From contig JAILQN010000153.1 in NCBI GenBank assembly GCA_024699005.1, forward strand, positions 1 to 9,111: a DNA stretch of 9,111 bases. The letters run 5' to 3'. Below, in pieces: positions 1-6,209 of this stretch (position 1 is its first letter; every line of letters begins with the position of its first letter). Under the pieces are notes generated by a model. That model did not search any database and was not told where the DNA came from. It saw only the letters and a program-made list of their open reading frames with translations. Made by a program: the position numbers and the translations under genes. This stretch comes from Clostridia bacterium. GTDB lineage: Bacteria; Bacillota_A; Clostridia; Oscillospirales; Acutalibacteraceae.

Positions 1-226
1 CCCACGCGCCGGTAAACAGATTCACGATGGCGGAAATACCGAAGTCGATCCTGACTACGTCCCAGATGAACCTGTTTTTGTAGCCGTTGATGTTGAAGGA
101 GTTGGACCAGTCGTTGAACAGGTACGCCACGGTCTCTTTTGTGCCGACGTAGTTGTAGCTGCGGAACACGTTTCCGTCAGGACGTTCCTGCGGCGTCTGC
201 GTATTCGTCGGTCCGTTCTCTTCCAT
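1..226 (-). CDS. N-terminal part of a probable GPH/MFS-family sugar-cation symporter (runs off window)
   Basis: The first 75 codons of a gene are present; the rest lies beyond the left edge. The start is ATG at 224-226, with GGAGG at 235-239 about eight bases upstream. The product opens with a polar stretch of about 20 residues rich in N, T, Q and E. It continues with ETVAYLFNDWSNSFNINGY at about 31-49 and a first hydrophobic segment ending in IDFGISAIVNLFTGAW. That pattern resembles the N-terminus of glycoside-pentoside-hexuronide:cation symporter-like MFS proteins, where this segment leads into a conserved Asp-rich loop, here missing. The family would import a sugar or glycoside with a cation. 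It has its own promoter, so it is probably separate from the frameshifted gene upstream. The family call rests on a short fragment and the substrate cannot be told. Confidence 0.55.
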   Translation of the reverse strand, partial: MEENGPTNTQTPQERPDGNVFRSYNYVGTKETVAYLFNDWSNSFNINGYKNRFIWDVVRIDFGISAIVNLFTGAW

Positions 227-264
227 CCGCGTCGCCTCCGTTTCTGATATAAAACATCGTAATC

Positions 265-293
265 AATATATCACAAACTTCTTTGCATGTAAA
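265..293 (-). promoter_or_regulatory. Sigma-A-type promoter for the partial transporter gene
   Basis: On the minus strand TTTACA (288-293) and TATATT (265-270) are separated by exactly 17 bases. Each hexamer matches the consensus at five of six positions. The predicted start site lies near 258, about 30 bases before the ribosome binding site of the partial transporter gene. The promoter sits directly after the hairpin at 304-326, consistent with a transcription unit boundary. Confidence 0.6.
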
Positions 294-303
294 GTGACGT
301 TCA

Positions 304-326
304 GGGACGACCGAGCAGGCCGTCCC
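304..326 (-). terminator. Hairpin after the DUF6273-type gene, possible weak terminator
   Basis: The arms GGGACGGCC and GGTCGTCCC (minus strand) form a nine-pair stem with one G-U pair around the loop TGCTC. It lies 24 bases past the stop of the DUF6273-type gene and before the next promoter, where a terminator is expected. It is not followed by a T-run on the minus strand, so intrinsic termination would be weak. It could instead be a mRNA-stabilising hairpin. Confidence 0.4.
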
Positions 327-349
327 CGAATTACGGTTTCAGATACTCA

Positions 350-1607
350 TCAAAGCGCGGCAAAGTACTCCCTCAGCGCGACAAACCGGTGTATCAGGCT
401 GTGGAGCGCGCCGATCAGACGGTCGGCGGCGTCGCCGTTATGGTATTTGCCGCACATCACGCAAGGTCCGAAGTTCGGTTTTTCTTCTTTTTCTCCGGTG
501 GCGGGGATGACCTCGCCGTATTCTATGGTCTGTCCGCAGGTCGTGCATACAAGGTCGCCGGTGTAGCCGTCTTCGGTGGCTGTGGCTTCTTTTACCCCGA
601 CAAGCCCGGTGGTGTGGTCCCCGGTGCAGGTCGCGGGGCCCTCCGGTATCAGCTCGCCGCAGTCGTGATATATTCTGATCGCGGACTGAGAGATCGCGGA
701 CCGGAGATCGATTTTCAAAGCCGGGCGGATACCACTGTCGGCAAGTCGGTTATAATAGCAGGCGCCGACGTAGTTGGCGCCACAGGGGTAGCTGGGAGTG
801 CGCAGAAGCCTGTCTGACGCGCCGCTGTAATATTCGCCGGCCGAACTTCTGACGTAAAGCCCCTGACATTTTGCGTAGTCCGTACCGAAAGCCGTACGGT
901 TTGCGGACTCGATGCCGTCCGTTCCCGAAATAAAACCGAAAGCCGTGTTCAGCGCGTCTTCTCTTGAGAGCAGGAAGATCTTATCCGTCGTTGCGCCCGG
1001 GTCGAAAGCGGCGTTGAGGAAGTCGCCGTTCATCCTTTCGCGGAGCGACGAATAAGCCCAGTCTGAGGAGTAGTGGGCACGCTCCTCGTCGCTGTAATAA
1101 CAACCGCCGCTTTCGTAATCAACATTGTTGAACGCCTGACTGTCGATGATGCTTTCGGTCATCATAAGCCCGACGTCCGCGTCCAGTATACGCCAGACGA
1201 TCGGCTCGTATCTGAACCAGTAAACCGTATCCGGGGAATCATAGCCGTTGGAGGCCTTAGAGATGTTATTGGCGTCGGTTGAAGTACTTATGGTAGAGAA
1301 CGGTCTGTAATGGCTGAAGGTGACCGCCCTGTATTTGTTCCCGTCAACCGGCACGTCGGCGTATTTCATAAAAATCCTCGGGCGCGCTGTCGACGTAATA
1401 ATCATAATACGTCCGGTTCAGAGTCGGGATAAGGGAATCAAGTTCATCTTTCAGCGTTCCGTCCGGCACCAAAGTCTGCGGATAAGAGCCGAAAGTCAAA
1501 AGCGCGCCGTTCTCCGGTTCCGGCGCCGCCGCCGAAGACGTGAGCGTGAGCCCGCCGAAGACGGAGAGCAGCATGACCAGCGAGAGCAGTATGCCGATGG
1601 TTTTCAT
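350..1607 (-). pseudogene. Secreted DUF6273-type protein, split by a one-base frameshift
   Basis: Two overlapping reading frames together make one protein of about 418 residues. The first frame (start ATG 1605-1607, stop at 1344) has a signal peptide (MKTIGILLSLVMLLSVFG, with a likely cleavage after SSAAA) and the FGSYPQT motif. The second frame takes over at MKYADVPVDG and carries the rest of the domain: YWFRYEPIVWRILD, ESIIDSQ, DKIFLLS, QGLYV and SGIRPALKI. These are hallmarks of DUF6273 proteins, secreted proteins of unknown function in gut Clostridia. The C-terminus has two CxxCG pairs (CTTCG and CVMCG) and a basic amphipathic helix. The frames join at T5 (1370-1374); one T fewer would give EDF-MKYADV in a single frame. 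Compared with the family as I remember it, a segment before DKIFLLS seems lost and the usual WLRSPG reads LLRTP. This fits decay, but a sequencing error is also possible. The start directly abuts the upstream stop (TAAATG) and has no clear ribosome binding site, so translation is probably coupled. Confidence 0.65.
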
Positions 1608-2252
1608 TTAACGCATCAGCACCAGCGTTGCAACAGCAACAAGCGTCTGGCATACGACATTGGACGCTTCGATTACCCAATGCACTTTCGGATCTTTCAG
1701 ATTTGCTTTGATCCCGATCCCGCACAGCATGACAAAAAGCAGGATCGCTGCAGCATACATAATGATCGACGGAACCAGGCCCTGCCTTGCAGCCAGAATG
1801 ATCAGGGATACGTAAAGCATCACATATCCTGCGGCTCCGGTCAGAACGGCGACGGTATTCATCTTTCTGCTTTTTCGGTATAACAGTATCAGCAGAACTG
1901 CCGTAACTGCAATCAGAACGCACAGCCATGCAGTGCCAATGTTTACCGCATAACGAAGAAGCATCAGCCCGGATATAAAGATCCCGGTATTTACGCAAAA
2001 CACAAGAGAAACCGGCATTCTGAAACTGATAAGTCCAAGTCCGACAATTACTTTTCCTGTCGGTATAATGAATCCGAAGAGAACGGAAATGATCGCTCCG
2101 ATCAGGAAAACAACACCATACGGCTGCCCCATATCTGCACGGGTATGCCTGATGATCGTCACCATGGTGATACAGTAACAGATCGGATTGATATAATCCA
2201 ATAAGCCAAGCGGTATGGAAAACCTGTTAAACTTTTCTTCCTTCGTACTCAT
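1608..2252 (-). CDS. Multi-pass membrane protein of unknown function
   Basis: A 214-residue protein made almost wholly of hydrophobic segments, at roughly residues 12-34, 44-74, 80-103, 105-125, 133-155, 160-181 and 191-213. This gives about seven membrane spans joined by short charged loops (RHTRAD, YRKSRK, KANLKDPK). The N-terminus MSTKEEKFNR is short and charged, and there is no cleavable signal. No catalytic or transport signature is recognisable, so no function is assigned. The start is ATG 2250-2252. AGGGAG lies only three bases upstream and an in-frame TAA immediately precedes the ATG, so the frame cannot extend further. The stop is immediately followed by the start of the DUF6273-type gene, which implies joint translation. 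A 60-base line sampled at 2041 is 45% GC, below the 57-70% of lines sampled in copA and the alpha/beta hydrolase. Confidence 0.75.
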   Translation of the reverse strand: MSTKEEKFNRFSIPLGLLDYINPICYCITMVTIIRHTRADMGQPYGVVFLIGAIISVLFGFIIPTGKVIVGLGLISFRMPVSLVFCVNTGIFISGLMLLRYAVNIGTAWLCVLIAVTAVLLILLYRKSRKMNTVAVLTGAAGYVMLYVSLIILAARQGLVPSIIMYAAAILLFVMLCGIGIKANLKDPKVHWVIEASNVVCQTLVAVATLVLMR

Positions 2253-2559
2253 TTACTCCCTGCCCCTGTACGATTATTATTCCTGAATGAGCTATCTTTA
2301 TTTGTTGATCCGGCGCTCCGGGCTCTTTCATACATATCAATCAGCAAAACCGGGATTTGCCGGCTGATTCTTCTTATTCAGGCATTATGCTTTTTATATA
2401 CATTACGTCGCCCGGGGCGGATGAGTTGAAACAGTCAAAGTATCCGTCGTTACGGTTTCTTCATAAATACCGGTTTATCATGCGCGCCAGATTGCAGATC
2501 TCGCTTCGCGCACGTGATCGGTAAAATTCAATTCATTTATTCATACGGACCGGAATTTG
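2253..2559. other. 307-base intergenic region with two inverted repeats
   Basis: No reading frame here looks like a gene. Two inverted repeats are visible. One (2339-2369) has perfect seven-base arms AATCAGC and GCTGATT around a 17-base interior containing two CCGG. The other (2481-2512) has TGCGCG and CGCGCA arms with inner AGAT and ATCT arms. Neither is followed by a T-run on the minus strand, so neither is a standard terminator for the GNAT gene that ends at 2560. No convincing -35/-10 pair was found for the membrane protein gene. No riboswitch is recognised. Confidence 0.5.
2339..2369. repeat. Inverted repeat, 7-base arms
   Basis: AATCAGC (2339-2345) and GCTGATT (2363-2369) are perfect complements. 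Inside, CCGG at 2350-2353 and 2360-2363 can pair in an alternative fold, leaving an AAAA bulge on one side. On the plus strand TTCTTATT follows the second arm. Its role is unknown; it may be a transcript hairpin in the leader of the membrane protein gene. Confidence 0.45.
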
Positions 2560-3075
2560 TCAGTTATGTTCTCCGATTATCTTTTCCATCCAGATCATGT
2601 TATACCATCGGCCGAATTTGTATCCGCATTTATAAAAAGTTCCGACTTTGTAGAAGCCAAGGTGTTGATGAAATTGCTCACTGTTTCCGGTCAGATACTC
2701 ATCCTCAACAACCGGATCGCCAATGCAGGCATACAGGTTCAGGATGCCCATATCCTTAAGAGCCTGCTCCAGGGTTTCATACAGCGCACGCCCAAACCCG
2801 AGTCCTTTTGAATTGCGGTCGAGATAAATGGTCAACTCGCATGAATGGTCATATGCGGCTCTGCCGACAAATGGTCCTGCATAGGCATAACCTTTTATAA
2901 CACCATCCTCTTCAATGACAAAATACGGATACTTTTTGAGTATACCGCTCATGCGGTTTCCGAACTCCTCCAATGAAGGCACATCACGCTCGAAAGAGAT
3001 TGCGGTGTTCTTAACATAGTATGCGTATATTTCCAGCAGTCTTCCGGCATCTTCAATTTTCGCTTTTCGTATCAT
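2560..3075 (-). CDS. GNAT N-acetyltransferase, phosphinothricin-acetyltransferase-like
   Basis: A complete 171-residue cytoplasmic enzyme expected to transfer acetyl from acetyl-CoA to an amine. The N-terminus IRKAKIEDAGRLLEIYAYYV is the first GNAT strand and helix. The acetyl-CoA loop is LTIYLDRNSKGLGFGRAL at about 81-98, with the expected glycines at 91, 93 and 95. The C-terminal part (CIGDP at 117-121, NSEQFHQHLGF at 131-141, then CGYKFGRWYNMIWMEK at 150-165) matches the Pat/YwnH-type subgroup, whose members acetylate phosphinothricin, methionine sulfone or related amines. The true substrate cannot be read from sequence, and these genes are often annotated without a known role. The start is ATG 3073-3075, with AAGGAG at 3085-3090 nine bases upstream. 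A line sampled at 2641 is 45% GC. Confidence 0.85.
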   Translation of the reverse strand: MIRKAKIEDAGRLLEIYAYYVKNTAISFERDVPSLEEFGNRMSGILKKYPYFVIEEDGVIKGYAYAGPFVGRAAYDHSCELTIYLDRNSKGLGFGRALYETLEQALKDMGILNLYACIGDPVVEDEYLTGNSEQFHQHLGFYKVGTFYKCGYKFGRWYNMIWMEKIIGEHN

Positions 3076-3127
3076 AGGTGCAGACTCCTTTACAAGTACC
3101 GATCTGATGACCTGCTGACAAACCGGA

Positions 3128-3400
3128 TCAAAACAGCGTCTTTACGGTATTGATAAGACGATTGAACCATATACCGATTCTTATATAGAAGCTTCCGAAT
3201 GCATTTTCCCCGTCAAAAGTCCACGCTTTTGCAACGGTTACACCGAAGCGGTCCTTTGCCCAGGCGCGATACATGACGACGGGCATTCCGTCGGCAGATT
3301 GCGTGAGCGGAGAAACGATACGGCAGGTACCGAAACCGGGCTCGGCCTTCGGTTTTGCGTCTGTGCCGAAAACAGGCTGTTTCGCAGCCGCCTTCCGCTT
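3128..3400 (-). pseudogene. Orphan 3' end of an unidentified protein gene (no start codon)
   Basis: Between an in-frame TAA (3401-3403) and a TGA (3128-3130) lies a 90-codon open stretch with protein-like composition. It reads KRKAAAKQPVFGTDAKPKAE at first, then DGMPVVMYRAWAKDRFGV, TFDGENAFGSFYIRIGIWFN and finally RLINTVKTLF. The hydrophobic and aromatic pattern with a basic amphipathic C-terminus looks like the true end of a protein. The first in-frame ATG would leave only about 52 residues and has no ribosome binding site. I therefore read it as the surviving C-terminus of a gene whose 5' part was lost. Its family is not recognised. It lies in a different frame from the GNAT remnant directly upstream (3401-3507), so a deletion or rearrangement close to 3400 probably joined two genes. 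Confidence 0.45.
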
Positions 3401-3507
3401 TTATCTTTTCCGCCGACAATTTTGTTATAATACTCTTCTGTCTTTAAATAAAAGTTTTGAAAAGCTTCATCATTTCCGTCTGTCCAGATAAATGTAAATT
3501 CCAACAT
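3401..3507 (-). pseudogene. Truncated 5' remnant of a GNAT acetyltransferase gene
   Basis: Starting at ATG 3505-3507, the first 33 or so residues read MLEFTFIWTDGNDEAF, then QNFYLKTEEYYNKIVGG. This resembles the N-terminus of a clostridial GNAT family (FxWTDG, FYLxTEEYYxxIVGG). In that family the next residues are expected to be an R/F-PYN stretch and then the acetyl-CoA fold. Here the frame instead runs through Arg/Ser/Pro-rich residues that match nothing and stops at 3238. The acetyl-CoA motif is absent, so no active enzyme is expected. No strong ribosome binding site is seen upstream (only GAAGAG). The remnant starts 27 bases after the metallo-beta-lactamase gene stop, so it may once have been the last gene of that cluster. 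The family match is from memory and covers a short piece. Confidence 0.5.
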
Positions 3508-3534
3508 AGCTTTTTTCTCTTCACAAACATCGAT

Positions 3535-4374
3535 TTATCTTTCGCACTGATGCGCCCGGTATACGGAAGTAAAAAGTATATGCTTCGCGCTGGGGGCGGC
3601 GGCTATGCACAGTTTGCTCCTGCCGCCCGGAGTGTTGAATTTCATAAGGGCTTTTTCGGGAGTGAGCTTGTCGATCCATTCTGCGTAATCGCGGATAAAC
3701 GATATGCTGTGAGTTACCGGCATATGGGCTCCCCTGTATTTCGTATAACCCATCGACTTCACTTCCTCATAATATCTGCGGCCCGTTTCGGCGTAATCAT
3801 GCAGACTGCAGTCCGGATTTGTGAACATCCATATATCGATGTCGCTCGCGTCGCCGGCGTAAATGAATTTAAGCGCCGGGTCAAGCAGAGTGATCGAACC
3901 GGGAGTGTGCCCCGGGAAATCCTTTACGAGCAGTTTTTTGCCGCCGAGATCTATCTCGTCACCGTCTCTGAGCGGTACGTATTCGGTATCGCCCTTCTTT
4001 GTCATCAGAAGCCTCTCCACCGGCTTCATCAGTTTTTCCGCTTTCGGATACCTTGCCAGAGTGGCTTTCACGATATCGTCGACAAGGCGGAAATACACGT
4101 CTGCGGTCGTGAAAGTCGGAACGTCCTTTTCGCCGATATGCACCTTTTTGAAATGATGGTTGCCGTTTGCATGGTCGGGATGGAAATGAGAATTGACGAC
4201 GATAAGCTCCTTGTCCGTCAGTTTTGAAACGTATTCTTTGATGTTGAAAAGATCCAGTCCCGTGTCAAAAAGAACCGCCCTGTCCCTGCCTTCGATCAGG
4301 AACTCGTTGACGATACCGTCTTTTATCATCGTGACGCCTTCTCTGAGTTTCGATTTTCCGTATCTTAAAAACAT
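3535..4374 (-). CDS. Metallo-beta-lactamase-fold hydrolase
   Basis: A cytoplasmic protein of 279 residues with the complete metal site of the superfamily. It has HFHPDH at 63-68 (H63, H65, D67, H68), H156 in PGHTPGS, D175 in YAGDASD and H217 in GAHMPV. These ligands bind two metal ions, usually zinc, that activate water for hydrolysis of a thioester, phosphoester, lactone or similar bond. The opening NEFLIEGRDRAVLFDTG is the usual first beta hairpin. No signal peptide is present, so it is unlikely to be a secreted beta-lactamase; glyoxalase-II-like or quorum-lactonase-like roles are possible but unproven. I prefer the ATG at 4372-4374, because GGGGTG at 4381-4386 sits six bases upstream. A GTG at 4381-4383 would add three residues but lacks a binding site. 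It follows the alpha/beta hydrolase by 13 bases, so the two are probably co-transcribed. Confidence 0.85.
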   Translation of the reverse strand: MFLRYGKSKLREGVTMIKDGIVNEFLIEGRDRAVLFDTGLDLFNIKEYVSKLTDKELIVVNSHFHPDHANGNHHFKKVHIGEKDVPTFTTADVYFRLVDDIVKATLARYPKAEKLMKPVERLLMTKKGDTEYVPLRDGDEIDLGGKKLLVKDFPGHTPGSITLLDPALKFIYAGDASDIDIWMFTNPDCSLHDYAETGRRYYEEVKSMGYTKYRGAHMPVTHSISFIRDYAEWIDKLTPEKALMKFNTPGGRSKLCIAAAPSAKHILFTSVYRAHQCER

Positions 4375-4387
4375 TGCCGTCACCCCG

Positions 4388-5155
4388 CTATGAACCTGTT
4401 TTCAATCCCTTCAGAAAAGATTCTATATGTGAAAGATAATCCGGCGCTTCGTCATAGACCCCGTGACCGTAACCCTCGTAGATATAGTAAGGACAGTCAA
4501 GGGCTTTAATAAGATCGTAAGCCGCCTGTCTGCCGAGGACCCGGTCGTCCCCGGCGCCGAGGACGAATACCGGGCAGGAGATATCGCCGGCCTCTTTATG
4601 GACGTCGAAGCGCGTTACCGCGTCAAGGGAGATCAGGAAATTGCGGAAATCCTGTTCGGTCGCGCCGTCTCCCGACGCGATTATGTTCTCCCTGTACTGC
4701 CCGTAAAAGGTCGGGGTATAAACGCTTTCTCCGAACGCATCCATAAGCGCCGGCACGTTCCGTTCTTCGGCGAGAGTTTTCCACTTTTCAAAAACGGCGG
4801 GATCGGCGCGCGACGTATCCGCCGCCGTGGAACACAGTATCAGTGACGCCACGCGCTCCGGAGCTTTCAGGGCTATCGTCTGCGCGACCATGCCGCCCAT
4901 GGAGACACCCATAAGGTGGGCGCGGTCAATGTCTTCCCTGCCGAACGCCGCCAGGGTGTCTTCCACCATGCCGGCGATATCGTAGCCCTCCGGCTCCTCC
5001 GGGATATGGTCGAACAGATATACGTCGTAATTCTCCGCGATAAGCGAATAGGCGGAAACGATCGCCCCGGCGGAACCCAGGACACTCTTCAGGGCGAGCC
5101 CCGGCAGTATCACGAACTTTTCGCCGTCCCTGTTCCCGAAATGAAGAAATTCCAT
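4388..5155 (-). CDS. Alpha/beta-hydrolase fold protein
   Basis: A complete 255-residue cytoplasmic hydrolase. The nucleophile elbow is LMGVSMGG, with Ser85. The acid is Asp203 or Asp204 in LGAGDDRV, and the base is His231 in GYGHGVYDE. Together these make the Ser-Asp-His triad in the canonical order. The N-terminal VILPGLALKS at about 15-24 supplies the oxyanion region, and residues 120-180 form a short helical cap. The fold covers esterases, lipases, C-C hydrolases and haloperoxidase-like enzymes, so no substrate is proposed. The start is ATG 5153-5155, seven bases after the upstream stop, with a weak GGATGA overlapping that stop. Together with the metallo-beta-lactamase-fold gene 13 bases downstream it forms a tight cluster of hydrolases. 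A line sampled at 4801 is 70% GC, well above the GNAT and membrane genes to the left. Confidence 0.85.
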   Translation of the reverse strand: MEFLHFGNRDGEKFVILPGLALKSVLGSAGAIVSAYSLIAENYDVYLFDHIPEEPEGYDIAGMVEDTLAAFGREDIDRAHLMGVSMGGMVAQTIALKAPERVASLILCSTAADTSRADPAVFEKWKTLAEERNVPALMDAFGESVYTPTFYGQYRENIIASGDGATEQDFRNFLISLDAVTRFDVHKEAGDISCPVFVLGAGDDRVLGRQAAYDLIKALDCPYYIYEGYGHGVYDEAPDYLSHIESFLKGLKTGS

Positions 5156-5162
5156 TTTGTTT

Positions 5163-5909
5163 TCATCCGTATACGGCGTTGAAATCTTCTCCGCCGTTCA
5201 GTCTGTCTGTGAGCTCAAAAAGTCCATCGCGTCCGCGTGTTTCCAGCCAACCGGCGACTTCGTGCTTCGCGTTCAGGTAGCGAAATCGTCTGTCTTCGAC
5301 CGTGCCGGCGTAAAATTCAGACGGCGTGTCCATATCTTCGGGGCGAAGGGCGTTTTTGCCGTTATCGGTCTGCCTGATCCACTCCTCTTTGCCGTATTGT
5401 TCACGGTAATCGTTCTGCAGGGCGACGCCCTCGTCGAACCAGGTGGGGATCTTTTTGTAAGCGGACAGGGACAGACGGGTGTGCAGCTCGGCGTGGGTCA
5501 GTTCATGCGCGAGTATATCGGTATTCAGATATTCGTCCGATACGGAGATATAGTGTTTCTTCACGGGGAAGAACCAGGTAACGGTATCGTGATCCCCGCC
5601 GAGTTTTGAAAGAAGTTTATCGTCGTCGCAGATGATAATGACGGTATCTTCGGGACAAAGCAGCTCCCCGAAGAACTCCCGGTCGCGTTCCTTCGCGCCG
5701 TCTGTGAGTCTGATGATCTCTTCCCTGTTCCCCGCGTAGCCTTTATTGACGTATACGCCGTCGGCTATCCTTTCAAAAGCGTGTCTGTACGGTACGGTAA
5801 TACGGTAACCGCCGGAATAGAACCCGAAAAAATAAACTGCGGCAATGATCAATAAGAGAACAAATGCAAGAATGCAGGAAATAATGATCTTTTTTCTTTT
5901 TGTTTTCAT
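5163..5909 (-). CDS. Membrane-anchored HExxH metallopeptidase-like protein
   Basis: A 248-residue protein with a basic N-terminus (MKTKRKK) and a single membrane helix at about 8-30, followed by an extracellular domain. That domain contains HELTH at 135-139 and, 20 residues later, WFDEGVA with Glu160. This arrangement is typical of gluzincin (peptidase clan MA-like) zinc proteins, where two His and the distal Glu bind zinc and the HExxH Glu activates water. No lipobox is visible, so it is probably held by the uncleaved helix. The target is unknown; cell-wall or surface protein processing is a guess. The start at 5907-5909 has no clear ribosome binding site, and the stop is 7 bases from the alpha/beta hydrolase. 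It lies 84 bases after copA without a convincing terminator between, so read-through from the copper promoter is possible. Confidence 0.75.
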   Translation of the reverse strand: MKTKRKKIIISCILAFVLLLIIAAVYFFGFYSGGYRITVPYRHAFERIADGVYVNKGYAGNREEIIRLTDGAKERDREFFGELLCPEDTVIIICDDDKLLSKLGGDHDTVTWFFPVKKHYISVSDEYLNTDILAHELTHAELHTRLSLSAYKKIPTWFDEGVALQNDYREQYGKEEWIRQTDNGKNALRPEDMDTPSEFYAGTVEDRRFRYLNAKHEVAGWLETRGRDGLFELTDRLNGGEDFNAVYG

Positions 5910-5993
5910 ATTTGTTTGTGAGGCGAAAAATCCTACGTCCGTATGGAAAAACCATAAGCGTCTGAGCCGGAAAAGTCAGGTATCGTGATGTAT

Positions 5994-6209
5994 TCAGCCA
6001 CAGTCCGTACCGAGCACTTTATAGTCCTGCGCCTCCACAGCAGCCTTCAGGACCTCGTCTGCCACATTCCCGCTCAGGGTCACGACAGCGGTGCCGAGAT
6101 CATGATCTGCGACGGCGCATTCAACGCCTTCCACCGCCTCGAGCGCCTTTTTGACTCTCGCTTCACAGTGTGGGCACATCATGCCCTCTATCTTCAGTGT
6201 TTTTTTCAT
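5994..6209 (-). CDS. Probable internally initiated CopZ-like copper chaperone (71 aa) within copA
   Basis: An in-frame ATG at 6207-6209 corresponds to the exact first residue of the C-terminal HMA domain of CopA. It is preceded by AAGGAGG at 6218-6224 with an eight-base spacer, which is close to ideal and stronger than the site used by full-length copA. The product would be a complete 71-residue CopZ-like protein: MKKTLKIEGMMCPHC, with Cys12 and Cys15 as the Cu(I) ligands, the usual beta-alpha-beta-beta-alpha-beta pattern and a C-terminal TDCG that adds another Cys. CopZ proteins carry Cu(I) in the cytoplasm to CopA and to CsoR. The same codons are also read as the tail of CopA, so this would be a nested gene. 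That free protein is made is inferred; the AAGGAGG also encodes ordinary Lys/Glu codons in the linker and could be a coincidence or a relic of a gene fusion. Confidence 0.6.
   Translation of the reverse strand: MKKTLKIEGMMCPHCEARVKKALEAVEGVECAVADHDLGTAVVTLSGNVADEVLKAAVEAQDYKVLGTDCG

Noticed and set aside
1444..1998. Minus-strand open frame of 184 codons overlapping the membrane protein and the DUF6273-type gene
   Set aside because: It is Arg/Ser/Cys/His-rich without structure and lies in a different frame from two better-supported genes.
3213..3419. 68-codon minus-strand frame in the fragment region
   Set aside because: Arg-rich and low-complexity; the third frame here has much better protein-like composition and a plausible C-terminus.
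3457..4227. Plus-strand open frame of 256 codons
   Set aside because: It lies antisense to the metallo-beta-lactamase-fold gene, whose full metal site is intact, and shows no recognisable motif.
5910..5993. Terminator or promoter between copA and the peptidase-like gene
   Set aside because: Only a five-base stem (TATGG/CCATA) around T5 and a poor CTGACT-17-TATGGT match are present, too weak to call as features.
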